DNA from: Acidocella sp.
Lineage (GTDB): Bacteria > Pseudomonadota > Alphaproteobacteria > Acetobacterales > Acetobacteraceae
NCBI GenBank assembly: GCA_031291755.1
Contig: JARLIK010000011.1
Coordinates: 100,066 to 159,963 of the forward strand
Direction of reading: 5' to 3'
Length of the DNA: 59,898 nucleotides
Below, piece after piece: positions 51,486 through 59,898 of the stretch. Every line of letters begins with the position of its first letter. The stretch's first letter is position 1. The notes under the pieces were generated by a model. It was not told where the DNA came from, did no database searches, and worked only from the letters and a program-made list of their open reading frames with translations. A program made the position numbers and the translations under genes.

Positions 51486-53987
51486 CTATCCCTTGTCCAG
51501 AAGTTCGGCTTCCCAAATTTCGCTGGCATATTCACTGATCGTCCGGTCAGAGGAAAACCATCCCATGCGGGCGGTGTTCAGAATACTTGAGCGCCACCAC
51601 GACGTCCGGTCCAGCCATTTTTCATCAACATCGCGCTGGCGGGCGTAATAGGAATCAAAATCGGCGCACACCAGAAAATGATCATGGTGGGTAAGAATAT
51701 TCACCAGGTCCGTATAGCGATGCGGGTCATTCGGCGAAAATACTCCCGAGCCTATCGCATCAAGTACCTCATGCAGGTTGGAGGATTGCGCAATCACCTC
51801 GCGCATATCAATGCCTTGCCCGCGCCGCTGCGCCACCTGCGCTGTGGTGAGGCCAAAGATGAAAATATTCTCAGCCCCCACCTGTTCCTTGATCTCGACA
51901 TTGGCGCCATCCAGCGTGCCGATGGTCAGTGCGCCATTCAGTGCCAGTTTCATATTGCCGGTGCCGGAGGCTTCCATCCCGGCGGTGGAGATTTGCTCCG
52001 ACAAATCGCAGGCCGGAATAATTGATTCCGCCAGGCTCACATTATAATTTGGCAGATACACAACTTTCAGCAACCCGCGCACAGTCGGGTCGGCGTTTAT
52101 CACGTTTGCGACATCGTTCGCCAGTTTGATGATCAGCTTGGCCTGATGATAGCTTGCTGCTGCTTTGCCGGCGAAAATCTTCACCCTGGGCACCCAGTCC
52201 AGATACGGCTGTGCGCGGATGGCATCATACAGCGCCACGGTCTCCAGAATATTCAGCAACTGCCGCTTATATTCATGCACCCGCTTGATCTGCACATCGA
52301 ACAGCGCATCCGGGTCAACCTTCACATGGCAGCGATCCAGAATGATCTTCGCCAGTGCCACTTTGTTCTGCCGTTTGATGCTGGCAAACTCAGCGACAAA
52401 CGCCGGGTCCTCGGCATAGGGCTCGATGTTGCGCAGCGCCATCGGGTCATCATAAATCGCCTCGCCAGCCACATCGGCCAGCAGGCGCGTCAGCGCGGGG
52501 TTACACTCAAACAGCCAGCGGCGGAACGTGATGCCATTGGTTTTGTTAACAATGCGGTCCGGGTAAAGTGAATTGAAATCGCGGAACACAGTCTGCTTCA
52601 ATAAAGCGCTGTGCAGGGCAGAAACACCATTGACCTTATGCGAGCCGATGAAAGCGAGATGCCCCATCCGCACCCGGCGGCCGGCATGTTCGTCGATAAT
52701 CGAAATCGATGAAATCATGCCGGAATCCGTGTGTCCGGCCTTGCGCACGGCTGCCAGATGCAGCGCGTTGATGAGATAGATAATCTGCATCTGCCGTGGC
52801 AGCAGCCGCTCCAGCAACGGCACCGGCCAGCTTTCCAGCGCTTCAGGCAATAACGTATGGTTGGTATATGAAATCGTTCCCTGGGTGATTTTCCAGGCTT
52901 CCTCCCAGGCGATCCCATGGGTATCCACCAGAAGGCGCATCAACTCCGCCACTGAAATCGCCGGGTGCGTGTCATTCAGCTGAATCGCGACATGTTCAGG
53001 CAACGTCCGCAAATCCTGATACTGTTTCAAATGCCGCCGCAGCGCATCCTGCAACGAGGCCGATGCAAAGAAATATTCCTGCCGCAGCCGCAACTCCTGC
53101 CCGGCGGGCGTTTCATCGCTTGGGTATAGTACCTTTGAAATGGCCTCGGCCCGCATTTTATCGGCCAGCGCGCCGACATAATCGCCGGCGTTAAACGCCT
53201 CCAGTGACAGCGGATCACACGCCCGCGCCGACCATAGCCGCAGCGTGTTCACATGCTTGCCGCGCCAGCCCACCACCGGCGTATCATAGGCAATCGCTTC
53301 AACCTGTTCCGCCGGCTTCCAGGCATAGCGGGTCGAGCCATCCGGCGATGAAATCGCCTCCACCGAGCCGCCAAAGCCAATCCGGTAACACACCTCGGGC
53401 CGTTTGAATTCCCAAGGGTTGCCAAGCGCCAGCCAATCCTCCGGATATTCCTGCTGCCAGCCGTCCTTCAAATCCTGCCGGAACAATCCATGGTCATAAC
53501 GAATCCCATAACCATGTGCGGCAATCGAGAGTGTCGCCATGCTTTCCATGAAGCAGGCCGCCAGCCGCCCCAGCCCGCCATTGCCCAGTGCGGCATCTGG
53601 CTCCAGCAGCCGCAACCTGTCCATATCAACACCAAGACTATGGGTGGCGGCGCGCATGGCTTCGGTCAGGCCGAGGTTGTTCAGCGCATCGCGCAACAAC
53701 CGGCCGATCAAAAATTCCAGCGATAGATAATATACCCGCTTCGGCCCATGCACATAGGCGGCATTGGTTGAGGCCATCCATTGCTCAACAATCCGATCGC
53801 GCGTGGCATACACCACAGCCAGATACCAGTCATATTCGCTGGCGCTGCCTTTGTTTTTGCCAACTGAATAGGTCAGCCGCCGCAAAATCGCGTCGCGTAA
53901 ATTGCTGACCACCGCGGCATCAGGCATGCGTTCCGGGCTGGGGGCAGGCATCGGCGGTGTCATGGTTGGGTCGGAGATATTGTTCAT
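51486..53987 (-). CDS. glgP: Glycogen phosphorylase
   Basis: A GT35, PLP-dependent enzyme that releases glucose 1-phosphate from glycogen ends. The 833-aa product has the [21 protein letters not shown]-terminal segment, [29 protein letters not shown] [31 protein letters not shown] and the PLP lysine block [19 protein letters not shown]. Length matches the family. It is first in the glycogen run, so the same transcript carries degradation, branching and synthesis genes. It starts at 53987 with a non-coding leader of ~230 bases. Confidence 0.97.
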   Translation of the reverse strand: MNNISDPTMTPPMPAPSPERMPDAAVVSNLRDAILRRLTYSVGKNKGSASEYDWYLAVVYATRDRIVEQWMASTNAAYVHGPKRVYYLSLEFLIGRLLRDALNNLGLTEAMRAATHSLGVDMDRLRLLEPDAALGNGGLGRLAACFMESMATLSIAAHGYGIRYDHGLFRQDLKDGWQQEYPEDWLALGNPWEFKRPEVCYRIGFGGSVEAISSPDGSTRYAWKPAEQVEAIAYDTPVVGWRGKHVNTLRLWSARACDPLSLEAFNAGDYVGALADKMRAEAISKVLYPSDETPAGQELRLRQEYFFASASLQDALRRHLKQYQDLRTLPEHVAIQLNDTHPAISVAELMRLLVDTHGIAWEEAWKITQGTISYTNHTLLPEALESWPVPLLERLLPRQMQIIYLINALHLAAVRKAGHTDSGMISSISIIDEHAGRRVRMGHLAFIGSHKVNGVSALHSALLKQTVFRDFNSLYPDRIVNKTNGITFRRWLFECNPALTRLLADVAGEAIYDDPMALRNIEPYAEDPAFVAEFASIKRQNKVALAKIILDRCHVKVDPDALFDVQIKRVHEYKRQLLNILETVALYDAIRAQPYLDWVPRVKIFAGKAAASYHQAKLIIKLANDVANVINADPTVRGLLKVVYLPNYNVSLAESIIPACDLSEQISTAGMEASGTGNMKLALNGALTIGTLDGANVEIKEQVGAENIFIFGLTTAQVAQRRGQGIDMREVIAQSSNLHEVLDAIGSGVFSPNDPHRYTDLVNILTHHDHFLVCADFDSYYARQRDVDEKWLDRTSWWRSSILNTARMGWFSSDRTISEYASEIWEAELLDKG

Positions 53988-54215
53988 GAGATTTTCAAGC
54001 CGGCAGAGCGGCTGCCAAATTGTTGCGAATATTGTGGGCTAGAGCACCCCGGCACTGATCAATCTCTTAATGTTCTGGGACCAACCACCCCACCTGTCAA
54101 CGACGATTTTTGTCCAATCATCTCGTCCAACTCTCGGATAGTTAAAGGATTTATCTACCTGTGAACGATTTTTAAGCAGGCTGCTTCGGCAACGCGCAAC
54201 GCCGCGTTGAAGGAT
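53988..54215. promoter_or_regulatory. Leader region of the glycogen operon and spacer behind the efflux gene
   Basis: A 228-bp non-coding stretch. On the minus strand TTGACA lies at 54095-54100, 108-113 bases before the glgP start, a good -35 candidate, but no clear -10 follows at 17 bases. An inverted repeat CAACGCG/CGCGTTG (54191-54197 and 54204-54210), five bases behind the efflux gene stop, may be a weak terminator. A GGATTTAT element occurs twice (around 54147 and 54214). Confidence 0.35.
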
Positions 54216-55661
54216 TTATTTATCGCCCGCGTGATGCCCGCTCAGCGCTTCACCAGCATCATGCGGCAGCATGGCGCATATCGGTATCGCGAGCGCGGCA
54301 ATCAGGCTCACGCCAACGAACGCCACGCCAAAGTCAGTGGTGCTGGCGGCGCTATGATGACGCAGCATGGTGGCGGTCTCCAAAATTGCCGCACCAATCA
54401 CAATGCCGAGTGTCAGGGTGAGCTGCTGAACCGTCGAATACAGGCTGGTGGCAGCCGACATTCGTGAGCGCGGCACATCCCCATACGCAATCGAGTTGAA
54501 CGCGGTGAATTGCAGCGAGCGGAACAACCCGCCCAGCAGCAGCACGCCGGCCAGCAACAGCGAGGGCCAGCTCGCGTTAAACAAGGCGCAAATGGCCACG
54601 AAACCAGCGGCAAGTATGCCGTTGACGACCAGCACCGTGCGAAACCCAAACCACCTCAACATCGGTTGCGCAGCGGGTTTCATGGAAAGCGCTCCCACCG
54701 CCGAGGCAAATGTGATCAACCCGCTTTGCATCGCGCTATCGCCGAATGCCAGTTGCAGCATCAGCGGCAGCAAAAACGGCATGGCGCCGATCGCAACCCG
54801 GAACAGGCTTCCGGCAATCACCGAACTCGCGAAGGTGGGAATCCGCATCAATGAGAAATCCAGCACCGGATGCGAGTGGCCATGCGCGTGCCAGGCGTAA
54901 ATCCCGCCCGCCGTCAGGCCCACGCCAAACAACCCTAGCGTATAATGTAGCGGCATAATGCCCCGCCCGACAGTCTCAAACCCAGCCATCAGGCTCGCCA
55001 TCGCCAGACCGGTGAGGATCAGACCAGCGAGGTCCAGCTTGCCGCCGCCATCAGCCTCTTTCACATCCGGGATAAACATGGTCACAGCTATCGCGCCGAT
55101 AATCCCGATCGGTATGTTGATGTCGAAAATCCAGCGCCAGGAAAAATACGTCACAATCAACCCGCCCAAAGGCGGCCCAACCACCGGACCCACCAAGGCC
55201 GGCATGGTGATCCACGACATCGCCGCCACCATCTGCGCCCGAGAGACCGAACGCAGCAGCACCAGCCGTCCCACCGGCACCATCATCGCCCCGCCAACGC
55301 CTTGAATAATCCGCGCCGCCACCAAAAACCACAGCGAGGGCGCCAGCCCGCAGGCGATCGAACCCAAGGTGAACACCACAATTGCGGCGCGAAACACTGT
55401 GCGGCTGCCAAACCGGTCCGCCGCCCAGCCGCTGGCGGGAATAAATACTGACAGGCTGATCAAATACGAGGTGAGGGCGACACTCATATGCAGCGGGTCG
55501 GCATGGAAGCTCTTGGCCATCGCCGGCAGGCCGGTGGCGATCACCGTGGAGTCGAGATTTTGCATGAACAAGGCGCTGGCAACAATTACCGCCGTCAGCC
55601 GCATTTTATGGGTACTGGTAACCGGCTCAATATCTGGCGTGTCGGGCGCGTTCATGGCCAT
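54216..55661 (-). CDS. DHA2-family (EmrB/QacA-type) MFS multidrug transporter
   Basis: A ~481-aa proton-driven efflux transporter with about 14 hydrophobic helices. Motif C-like and DHA2 hallmarks are visible: LFMQNLDSTVIATGLPAMAK (motif D1), PASGWAADRFGSRTVFR (motif A), ARIIQGVGGAMMVPVGRLVL (motif B) and MPALVGPVVGPPLGGLIVTY (motif C). The first ATG at 55661 is chosen over a GTG at 55676; a further ATG at 55655 follows. No emrA-type adaptor or regulator gene adjoins it, so substrates are unknown. Confidence 0.9.
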   Translation of the reverse strand: MAMNAPDTPDIEPVTSTHKMRLTAVIVASALFMQNLDSTVIATGLPAMAKSFHADPLHMSVALTSYLISLSVFIPASGWAADRFGSRTVFRAAIVVFTLGSIACGLAPSLWFLVAARIIQGVGGAMMVPVGRLVLLRSVSRAQMVAAMSWITMPALVGPVVGPPLGGLIVTYFSWRWIFDINIPIGIIGAIAVTMFIPDVKEADGGGKLDLAGLILTGLAMASLMAGFETVGRGIMPLHYTLGLFGVGLTAGGIYAWHAHGHSHPVLDFSLMRIPTFASSVIAGSLFRVAIGAMPFLLPLMLQLAFGDSAMQSGLITFASAVGALSMKPAAQPMLRWFGFRTVLVVNGILAAGFVAICALFNASWPSLLLAGVLLLGGLFRSLQFTAFNSIAYGDVPRSRMSAATSLYSTVQQLTLTLGIVIGAAILETATMLRHHSAASTTDFGVAFVGVSLIAALAIPICAMLPHDAGEALSGHHAGDK

Positions 55662-55733
55662 GTATGTAGCGGTCACCCGGCCCGGCTGAAACCCCGGCGC
55701 AAGCGGGGCATATATGTGCGGACTGCCGTCTTT

Positions 55734-56084
55734 TTAGTCCCGGCGCAAACCGGCTTCATCCAGACGCTTCACATAAGCCGCCCAGCGTTGCGGTTGCTCG
55801 CGCCCTAGCCGGTGCAAAATGTCCCAGGAGTAAATCCCGGTATCGTGCCCATCCGAGAACACCAGCCGGACGGCATAATTCCCCACCGGTTCAACACCCG
55901 TGATGCCCACTTTGGCCTTCCCGGCCACCAGTTGCCGCTCCGCCGGGCTGTGGCCCTGCACCTCGGCGCTGGGGCTTTCAACCCGCAGATACTCCGCCGG
56001 CAGGCTGGCCTGGCTGCCATCGGAGAAACTAACTTCCAGCCGGTTTTCAGCCCGCCGCAGCTTGATATCGGTGGCGGTGATCAT
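55734..56084 (-). CDS. DUF971 (gamma-butyrobetaine hydroxylase-like N-terminal) protein
   Basis: A 116-aa protein of the DUF971 family, equivalent to the zinc-binding N-terminal domain of gamma-butyrobetaine hydroxylase standing alone. It has [15 protein letters not shown], the [19 protein letters not shown] core and the family end [11 protein letters not shown]. Stand-alone forms are often linked to iron-sulfur cluster assembly factors. Its ATG overlaps the Trm112-family stop codon (ATGA), so it is the last gene of a coupled four-gene cluster. The biochemical role is unknown. Confidence 0.9.
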   Translation of the reverse strand: MITATDIKLRRAENRLEVSFSDGSQASLPAEYLRVESPSAEVQGHSPAERQLVAGKAKVGITGVEPVGNYAVRLVFSDGHDTGIYSWDILHRLGREQPQRWAAYVKRLDEAGLRRD

Positions 56085-56284
56085 GGCTCTAAAACGCGCG
56101 CCTCATCGGCTAGCATTATGGGAATGCCATCCCTGACGGGATAGGCCAGCCCCGCCTTCACGCTTACCAGTTCACCGCGCTCACGGTCGTAGCGCAATGG
56201 TCCTTTGGTCAGCGGGCAGACCAGGATCTCTAAAAGACGCGGGTCAACCGGGGTGTTTTTATGGGGGGCTGTCATATCGGTCAT
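56081..56284 (-). CDS. Trm112-family (YcaR-like) protein
   Basis: A 67-aa protein of the Trm112/YcaR family with the [17 protein letters not shown] start and [17 protein letters not shown] end. Eukaryotic Trm112 activates methyltransferases; bacterial members, often encoded beside lipid A or cell-envelope genes, have no settled role. Only one Cys is kept (LVCPLTKG), so a zinc site like that of the eukaryotic protein is not expected. It overlaps both neighbours by four bases or fewer, forming one translational unit. Confidence 0.92.
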   Translation of the reverse strand: MTDMTAPHKNTPVDPRLLEILVCPLTKGPLRYDRERGELVSVKAGLAYPVRDGIPIMLADEARVLEP

Positions 56285-56961
56285 CAGCTTGCTTTCGAAT
56301 CATCATCGTGGCCGGCTCCAAAGCCGTTGATCTCAAGCAGAGCCAGGAGCGCCTCGGCCCGCTTCATCGGGTTCCGCGCTTCCAGCAACGCCTGTTTTTC
56401 CTCGGGGTCAAATGGGCACGCCATGCAGAGCGTTACCACCAGAGCATGGTCGGGCATTGTCTCAATCGCTTCCCAGTTGGCCTCTACCCCCGCCTGCATG
56501 AAATAGCGCCGCAGCGAGGCCAGCAGCTTCGGACGGTCCAGCATGATATCCGGCCGCAGGTCGGGGTCCGTTTCGATCAAATCATCGGCAAAGGCAGCGC
56601 AGGTGGCCCGCACGCGCCGGTAGCCGCGCTGCGATTCAACCTCCTCGATAATCGTAAAACGGATCAAGCCGCTCAAAGTAATCAGAAACCGCCCGTCATC
56701 GGTCTCACTGAATGATGAGATGCGTCCTAGACAGCCGGTGCGATACAACCCAGGGCCATTATCCCCGTGTGCCAGCCGCTTATCGGGCTGCACCATTCCG
56801 AACATCCGTCCGAGTGCTAAGCTATCCTCGACCATTGCCAGATAGCGCGGCTCGAAAATATTCAAAGGCAGCCGTCCGCCCGGTAGTAGCAAAGCCCCCG
56901 TCAACGGAAATACCGGAAACTCCTCAGGCAAATCTTCGATATCAACGAGAAAATCGCTCAA
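56284..56961 (-). CDS. Lon substrate-binding-domain (Lon_N) protein
   Basis: A 225-aa protein comprising the N-terminal substrate-recognition domain of Lon protease without ATPase or protease parts. It has [35 protein letters not shown] and [13 protein letters not shown], all typical of PF02190. A TTG at 56961, just after the upstream stop codon, is the likely start; an upstream ATG at 57042 would overlap the thioredoxin gene by 74 bases. Its role is unknown, but its linkage to a thioredoxin/TPR chaperone suggests protein quality control. Confidence 0.88.
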   Translation of the reverse strand: MSDFLVDIEDLPEEFPVFPLTGALLLPGGRLPLNIFEPRYLAMVEDSLALGRMFGMVQPDKRLAHGDNGPGLYRTGCLGRISSFSETDDGRFLITLSGLIRFTIIEEVESQRGYRRVRATCAAFADDLIETDPDLRPDIMLDRPKLLASLRRYFMQAGVEANWEAIETMPDHALVVTLCMACPFDPEEKQALLEARNPMKRAEALLALLEINGFGAGHDDDSKAS

Positions 56962-56968
56962 TGCTGGG

Positions 56969-57910
56969 TCACTTGAACAAAATGGCGGAAAGCTTGCGCC
57001 GGGCCGCCATGGTATCAGGGTCGTCAAACCCCCAGGCTTCAAAGAATTTCAGCAGTTGCAGCCGCGCAGCATCTTCATTCCAGTCGCGCTTGCGCCGGAT
57101 GATCTCGAGCAGCGCTTCGGCTGCCGCTTCACGCTCGCCACTGGCGTTCAACGCCGTTGCCAATTCATAGCGGGCTTCATGGTCCGCAGGGTCAGCCGCC
57201 AGACGCGCCTCCAGTCCGGTGCGCGCACCTTGCGCCTTGCGGCCCTCAGCGGCCAGTGCAAGTGCTGCCTTGGCACCGGCAATTTCAGCGTGATCAGCCA
57301 GCGCAGGGGGCACTTCGGCCAGAATATCGGTGGCCTGCTCCTCATCGCCCATCGCCAGCAAGGCTCTGATCAACCCGGCCCAAGCGTCCGGCTTCTCGCG
57401 GTCCTCATGCACGGCGGCGGCAAACAACTGGGCGGCTTGCTCGGCCTGGCCTTCCTCAAGTAACGCCTTGGCTTGCGTAATCAACTCCGCCGCCGGCGCA
57501 GCCGACCCGGCCAGCTTCAACAGCGCATCGAAAAACCGCTTCACTTCGCTTTCGGGCAAGGCGCCCTGAAAGGTATCGGCAATCTGCCCTTGCCAGAACG
57601 CCACCACCGTCGGCACCGACTGCAACGGCAGCCCCATCTGCATCAACTGCTGCACCAGGGCGCGGTTTTTATCGACATCCATCTTCACCAGCTTGACCCG
57701 GCCACCGGCCGCGCGGGTCACTTTTTCCAGCGTTGGCGTCAAGGATTTGCAGGGGCCGCACCAAGTTGCCCAGAAATCCACCACGATCGGCATTTGCTGG
57801 GACGCCTCGATCACCTCGGCCATGAAGTTGGCCTGGTCACCTTCAATAATCATGGGGCCCGCAGGAGTCGCGCCCGCGGTGTTAGAAGTCTGGCCTAATA
57901 AACTGCTCAT
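56969..57910 (-). CDS. Thioredoxin-TPR protein, CnoX/YbbN-like
   Basis: A 313-aa protein with an N-terminal thioredoxin domain (VVDFWATWCGPCKSLTPTLEK, active-site Cys51 and Cys54) and a C-terminal TPR-type domain (ALLEEGQAEQAAQLFAAAV, YELATALNASGEREAAAEAL) as in CnoX, a chaperone-redox protein that protects client proteins under oxidative stress and passes them to GroEL. Unlike E. coli CnoX, the CGPC active site is complete, so it probably also has oxidoreductase activity, as in Caulobacter. The cluster order suggests co-transcription with Lon_N, Trm112 and DUF971 genes. Confidence 0.92.
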   Translation of the reverse strand: MSSLLGQTSNTAGATPAGPMIIEGDQANFMAEVIEASQQMPIVVDFWATWCGPCKSLTPTLEKVTRAAGGRVKLVKMDVDKNRALVQQLMQMGLPLQSVPTVVAFWQGQIADTFQGALPESEVKRFFDALLKLAGSAAPAAELITQAKALLEEGQAEQAAQLFAAAVHEDREKPDAWAGLIRALLAMGDEEQATDILAEVPPALADHAEIAGAKAALALAAEGRKAQGARTGLEARLAADPADHEARYELATALNASGEREAAAEALLEIIRRKRDWNEDAARLQLLKFFEAWGFDDPDTMAARRKLSAILFK

Positions 57911-58040
57911 TTATCAATAATCCGAGTGATGTTGGCATTATATGGTATCAACTGCGCATGTCACAGCCCCATTGCAAGAATGGCCATTGTCACCCGCTTG
58001 CAATCCGTGCGCGAGATGCTTAAACACCGGCCCACGGAGT

Positions 58041-58115
58041 GCGGGCGTAGCTCAGGGGTAGAGCACAACCTTGCCAAGGTTGGGGTCGTGGGTTCGAATC
58101 CCATCGCCCGCTCCA
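58041..58115 (+). tRNA. tRNA-Gly (anticodon GCC)
   Basis: A 75-base cloverleaf with encoded CCA. The acceptor stem GCGGGCG (58041-58047) pairs with CGCCCGC (58105-58111), discriminator T, then CCA (58113-58115). The anticodon loop TTGCCAA gives GCC, and the T-arm carries GGTTCGAATCC. It is followed by a terminator hairpin. A 70-codon frame across it is not a gene. Confidence 0.97.
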
Positions 58116-58138
58116 ATAAATATATCGTATTCGCGTAG

Positions 58139-58166
58139 AAAAAACGGTCCCTCGGGGCCGTTTTTC
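58139..58166 (+). terminator. rho-independent terminator after tRNA-Gly
   Basis: AAAAACGGTCC and GGGGCCGTTTTT pair around a short CTC loop, 23 bases after the tRNA, ending in a T-run. It also lies 16 bases beyond the stop codon of the facing MarR gene and may serve both. Confidence 0.85.
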
Positions 58167-58181
58167 GCGTTTGGTTCCCCG

Positions 58182-58622
58182 CTATGCCGGGTCCGCAAGG
58201 ATACTCAGGCCGCTGCGTACATCATCCGGAGAAGCCAAACGCCCTTCAATCAGCGCATGATGCCGTTGCCATACCGGCACCGCAGCGGCGAGCATCTCCG
58301 CCCCCGCCGCTGTCAGCGATAACCTTCGGCCCCGCCGGTCCTGAGCGTCAACACTCACCACCACCAGATCACGCCGCTCCAGCGGTTTTAGCGCCGCGGT
58401 CAGCGTCGTGCGGTCCATGGCCAGCAAGGCCGCCACTGAGCCAATGCTGGGTGGGGCAGGGCGGTTCAGCGCCATCATCAGCGAAAATTGCCCATTGGTG
58501 AGACCCAGCGGCTTTAGTGCCTCGTCAAAATGCCGCGCCAACGCCCGCGCCGCCCGCTGTGCCGCCAGGCAGAGGCATGTGTCGCGCACCATCAGTGTGG
58601 TTTGAAAAGGAACTGCCATCAT
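58182..58622 (-). CDS. MarR-family transcriptional regulator
   Basis: A 146-aa winged-helix regulator. It shows the MarR layout: a dimerisation helix (RAARALARHFDEALKPLGLT), the recognition region SVAALLAMDRTTLTAALKPLERRDLV and the wing VDAQDRRGRRLSLTAAG. The N-terminal segment has two cysteines (TCLCLAAQ), which could sense oxidants or electrophiles. It is divergent from a VOC protein gene, and the shared promoter region contains a palindrome overlapping both -35 elements, so it probably represses itself and the VOC gene. An ATG at 58592 is an alternative start, because the predicted promoter leaves almost no leader for 58622. Confidence 0.9.
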   Translation of the reverse strand: MMAVPFQTTLMVRDTCLCLAAQRAARALARHFDEALKPLGLTNGQFSLMMALNRPAPPSIGSVAALLAMDRTTLTAALKPLERRDLVVVSVDAQDRRGRRLSLTAAGAEMLAAAVPVWQRHHALIEGRLASPDDVRSGLSILADPA

Positions 58623-58632
58623 TCAATAAAAT

Positions 58633-58663
58633 GTTGACATCAACTTATCTGTCAAGCTTACAT
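58633..58663. promoter_or_regulatory. Divergent promoters with a MarR-type palindrome
   Basis: Plus-strand promoter: TTGACA (58634-58639), 18 bases, TTACAT (58658-58663), driving the VOC gene. Minus-strand promoter: TTGACA (58656-58651) with an AT-rich -10 near 58631-58626, driving marR. GTTGACATCAAC (58633-58644) is an inverted repeat overlapping the plus -35, a good operator candidate for the MarR protein. An AGGAG at 58674-58678 serves the VOC gene. Confidence 0.65.
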
Positions 58664-58686
58664 GCGCCAAAACAGGAGAAAGCGGC

Positions 58687-59448
58687 ATGCAAGGCAAATT
58701 TTTCTGGTATGATTTAATGACCACCGACATCGCGGCGGCGCGAAAATTCTACGGCGAGGTCGTTGGCTGGACGGCGCAAGATTCCGGCGTTTCCGGCGAA
58801 AACTATACTTTATTCATGGCGGACGGGCATGGCCGGGCCGGGCTGATGACCATTCCGCCGGACGCCGCCCAAATGGGTGTGCCGCCATGCTGGACGGGCT
58901 ATATCCATGTTGATGACGTTGGCGCCATGGCTGCGAAGATTGTAGCGGAAGGCGGTAAAATCCACCGCGACACCGTTGAAATTCCCAACGTGATTCGTTT
59001 TGCCGTGATGGCTGACCCGCAAGGTGCCGGGTTCATCATTGCCACACCGTTGTCGATGGATGCGCCACCGCTGCCCGCCCCTGGTGCACCCGGCACCGTT
59101 GGCTGGCATGAGCTTTATGCGGCGGACTGGCCGGCAGCTTTCGCCTTTTACGAAAAACTATTCGGCTGGACCAAGGCGGACGCCATCGATATGGGGCCGA
59201 TGGGCACGTATCAACTGTTCTGCACCGGCGGCCCTGCGGTTGGTGGCATGTGCAACAAGGGCCCCATGCCGGCGCCGTCCTGGGGATATTATTTCAACGT
59301 GCCGCAAATCGATTCCGCCATGCAGCGCGTCACCGCCAGCGGCGGCGTGATCATGATGGGCCCGCAGCAAGTGCCCGGCGGCTCATGGATCATGCACGGC
59401 AAGGACCCGCAGGGCGCTGACTTCAAACTGGTCGCCCCGCAGCGCTAA
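58687..59448 (+). CDS. Two-domain VOC (glyoxalase/bleomycin-resistance-fold) protein
   Basis: A 253-aa protein with two tandem vicinal-oxygen-chelate domains. Domain 1 begins GKFFWYDLMTTDIAAARKFYG and domain 2 begins WHELYAADWPAAFAFYEKLFG. Both have the WT core and metal-ligand-type strands with few candidate metal ligands, resembling the Cfp30B/hydroxylase-like subgroup, whose substrates are unknown. The ATG at 58687 has an AGGAG 8 bases upstream. Regulation by the divergent MarR protein is likely. The stop codon is three bases from that of the facing CoA-transferase gene. Confidence 0.88.
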   Translation: MQGKFFWYDLMTTDIAAARKFYGEVVGWTAQDSGVSGENYTLFMADGHGRAGLMTIPPDAAQMGVPPCWTGYIHVDDVGAMAAKIVAEGGKIHRDTVEIPNVIRFAVMADPQGAGFIIATPLSMDAPPLPAPGAPGTVGWHELYAADWPAAFAFYEKLFGWTKADAIDMGPMGTYQLFCTGGPAVGGMCNKGPMPAPSWGYYFNVPQIDSAMQRVTASGGVIMMGPQQVPGGSWIMHGKDPQGADFKLVAPQR

Positions 59449-59451
59449 AGC

Positions 59452-59898
59452 CTAGGCCCTGTGCAGAACCGCGCCGGTGCGCGCTTGCACGTCATCAAAC
59501 GTCACGCCAGGTGCGGTGTCACGCAGCACAAAGCCGTGCGGGGTCACATCGATCACCGCAATGTTGGTATAAATTCGCGTAACCGACCCCAGCGCCGTCA
59601 GCGGATAGCTGCATTTTTGCACCAGCTTCGATTCTCCAGACTTTGTGGTGTGGTCCATCAACACCCAAACCTGCTTGGCTCCCGCACCTAAATCCATCGC
59701 CCCACCTACCGCCGGCCCGGCATCGTTAGCGCCGGTGGACCAATTGGCGAGGTCACCATTTTCCGCCACCTCGTAGCCACCCAGCACGGCAAGGTCGAGA
59801 TGACCGCCACGGATGAGCCCGAAACTATCGGCGCTATCGAATGTCGAGCCGCCCGCCATCATGGTGATATATTGCTTCCCGGCATTGATCAGCCAGGG
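59452..59898 (-). CDS. 3-oxoacid CoA-transferase subunit B, C-terminal part (cut by window edge)
   Basis: The reading frame enters from the right edge and ends at 59452, giving at least 148 residues of the B (beta) subunit of a class I CoA-transferase such as ScoB or AtoA. Visible family parts are SADSFGLIRGGHLDLAVLGG, GGAMDLGAGAKQVWVLMDHT, KCSYPLTALGSV and IYTNIAVIDVTPHGFVLRD. Such enzymes move CoA between a short 3-oxoacid and succinate or acetate. The catalytic glutamate region lies upstream, outside the window. The A subunit gene is expected just beyond the edge. Confidence 0.92.
   Translation of the reverse strand, partial: PWLINAGKQYITMMAGGSTFDSADSFGLIRGGHLDLAVLGGYEVAENGDLANWSTGANDAGPAVGGAMDLGAGAKQVWVLMDHTTKSGESKLVQKCSYPLTALGSVTRIYTNIAVIDVTPHGFVLRDTAPGVTFDDVQARTGAVLHRA

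Noticed and set aside
57926..58138. 70-codon frame crossing tRNA-Gly
   Set aside because: The tRNA cloverleaf is unambiguous, and the frame has no homology or ribosome binding site.

Overview
The window looks like chromosomal DNA of a flagellated, Gram-negative alphaproteobacterium, most likely Rhodospirillales/Acetobacteraceae. This rests on a moderately GC-rich composition, dnaA lying next to rpsT, a type III flagellar export block, LPS genes (lpxK, waaA), a C39-like type I secretion ABC protein with large glycosyltransferases, and a long nested-hairpin repeat of a style I associate with acetic-acid-type bacteria. The genus is not certain.

Layout. 1-2846 (+): end of a flagellar export operon (fliP, 5'-truncated, then fliQ, fliR, flhB), followed by an unknown small protein. 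3593-6575 (-): a membrane glycosyltransferase, an isoprenylcysteine-methyltransferase-like enzyme and a FeeM/autoinducer-synthase-like N-acyltransferase. The last two form a tight two-gene unit, divergent from a membrane PAS-GGDEF-EAL protein (7034-9412, +). 9387-23024 (-): a long co-directional block with a type I secretion ABC protein, HlyD-type adaptor, Sel1-repeat protein, TPR/GT2/GT4 glycosyltransferase, unknown 291-aa protein, GT4 glycosyltransferase, DUF374 acyltransferase, waaA and lpxK. It looks like an envelope or secreted-glycoconjugate locus joined to lipid A/Kdo genes.

23219-30995: housekeeping genes (GNAT acetyltransferase, dnaA, rpsT, histidine phosphatase, GST, prs, proC, a nested palindromic repeat, a YbjN-like protein, a pair of small nucleotide-sugar-type glycosyltransferases). 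31035-36728 (+): PA0069-type radical SAM protein, TVP38/TMEM64 membrane protein coupled to a flavin disulfide oxidoreductase, and a patatin-like lipase coupled to an orphan sensor histidine kinase.

36864-42317 (+): a complete sulfite-reduction operon with its own siroheme supply (precorrin-2 dehydrogenase, cysJ, APS-reductase-type cysH, cysI, SUMT). 42314-53987 (-): a glycogen operon glgP-glgB-glgC-glgA-(glgX::malQ), the last gene being a fused debranching enzyme/4-alpha-glucanotransferase. 54216-57910 (-): DHA2 efflux pump, then a coupled DUF971-Trm112-Lon_N-thioredoxin/TPR cluster. 58041-58115: tRNA-Gly(GCC). 58182-59448: a MarR regulator divergent from a two-domain VOC protein, with mirror-image promoters around a palindrome. 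At the right edge lies a 3-oxoacid CoA-transferase B subunit, cut by the window end.

Best candidates for something new: the FeeM-like synthase/membrane methyltransferase pair (possibly a methylated N-acyl-amino-acid signal or lipid), the type I secretion/glycosyltransferase/Sel1 locus with its unknown 291-aa member, the patatin-histidine kinase pair, and the structured repeat at 28889-29084. No CRISPR array, insertion sequence, prophage or transposase was seen.
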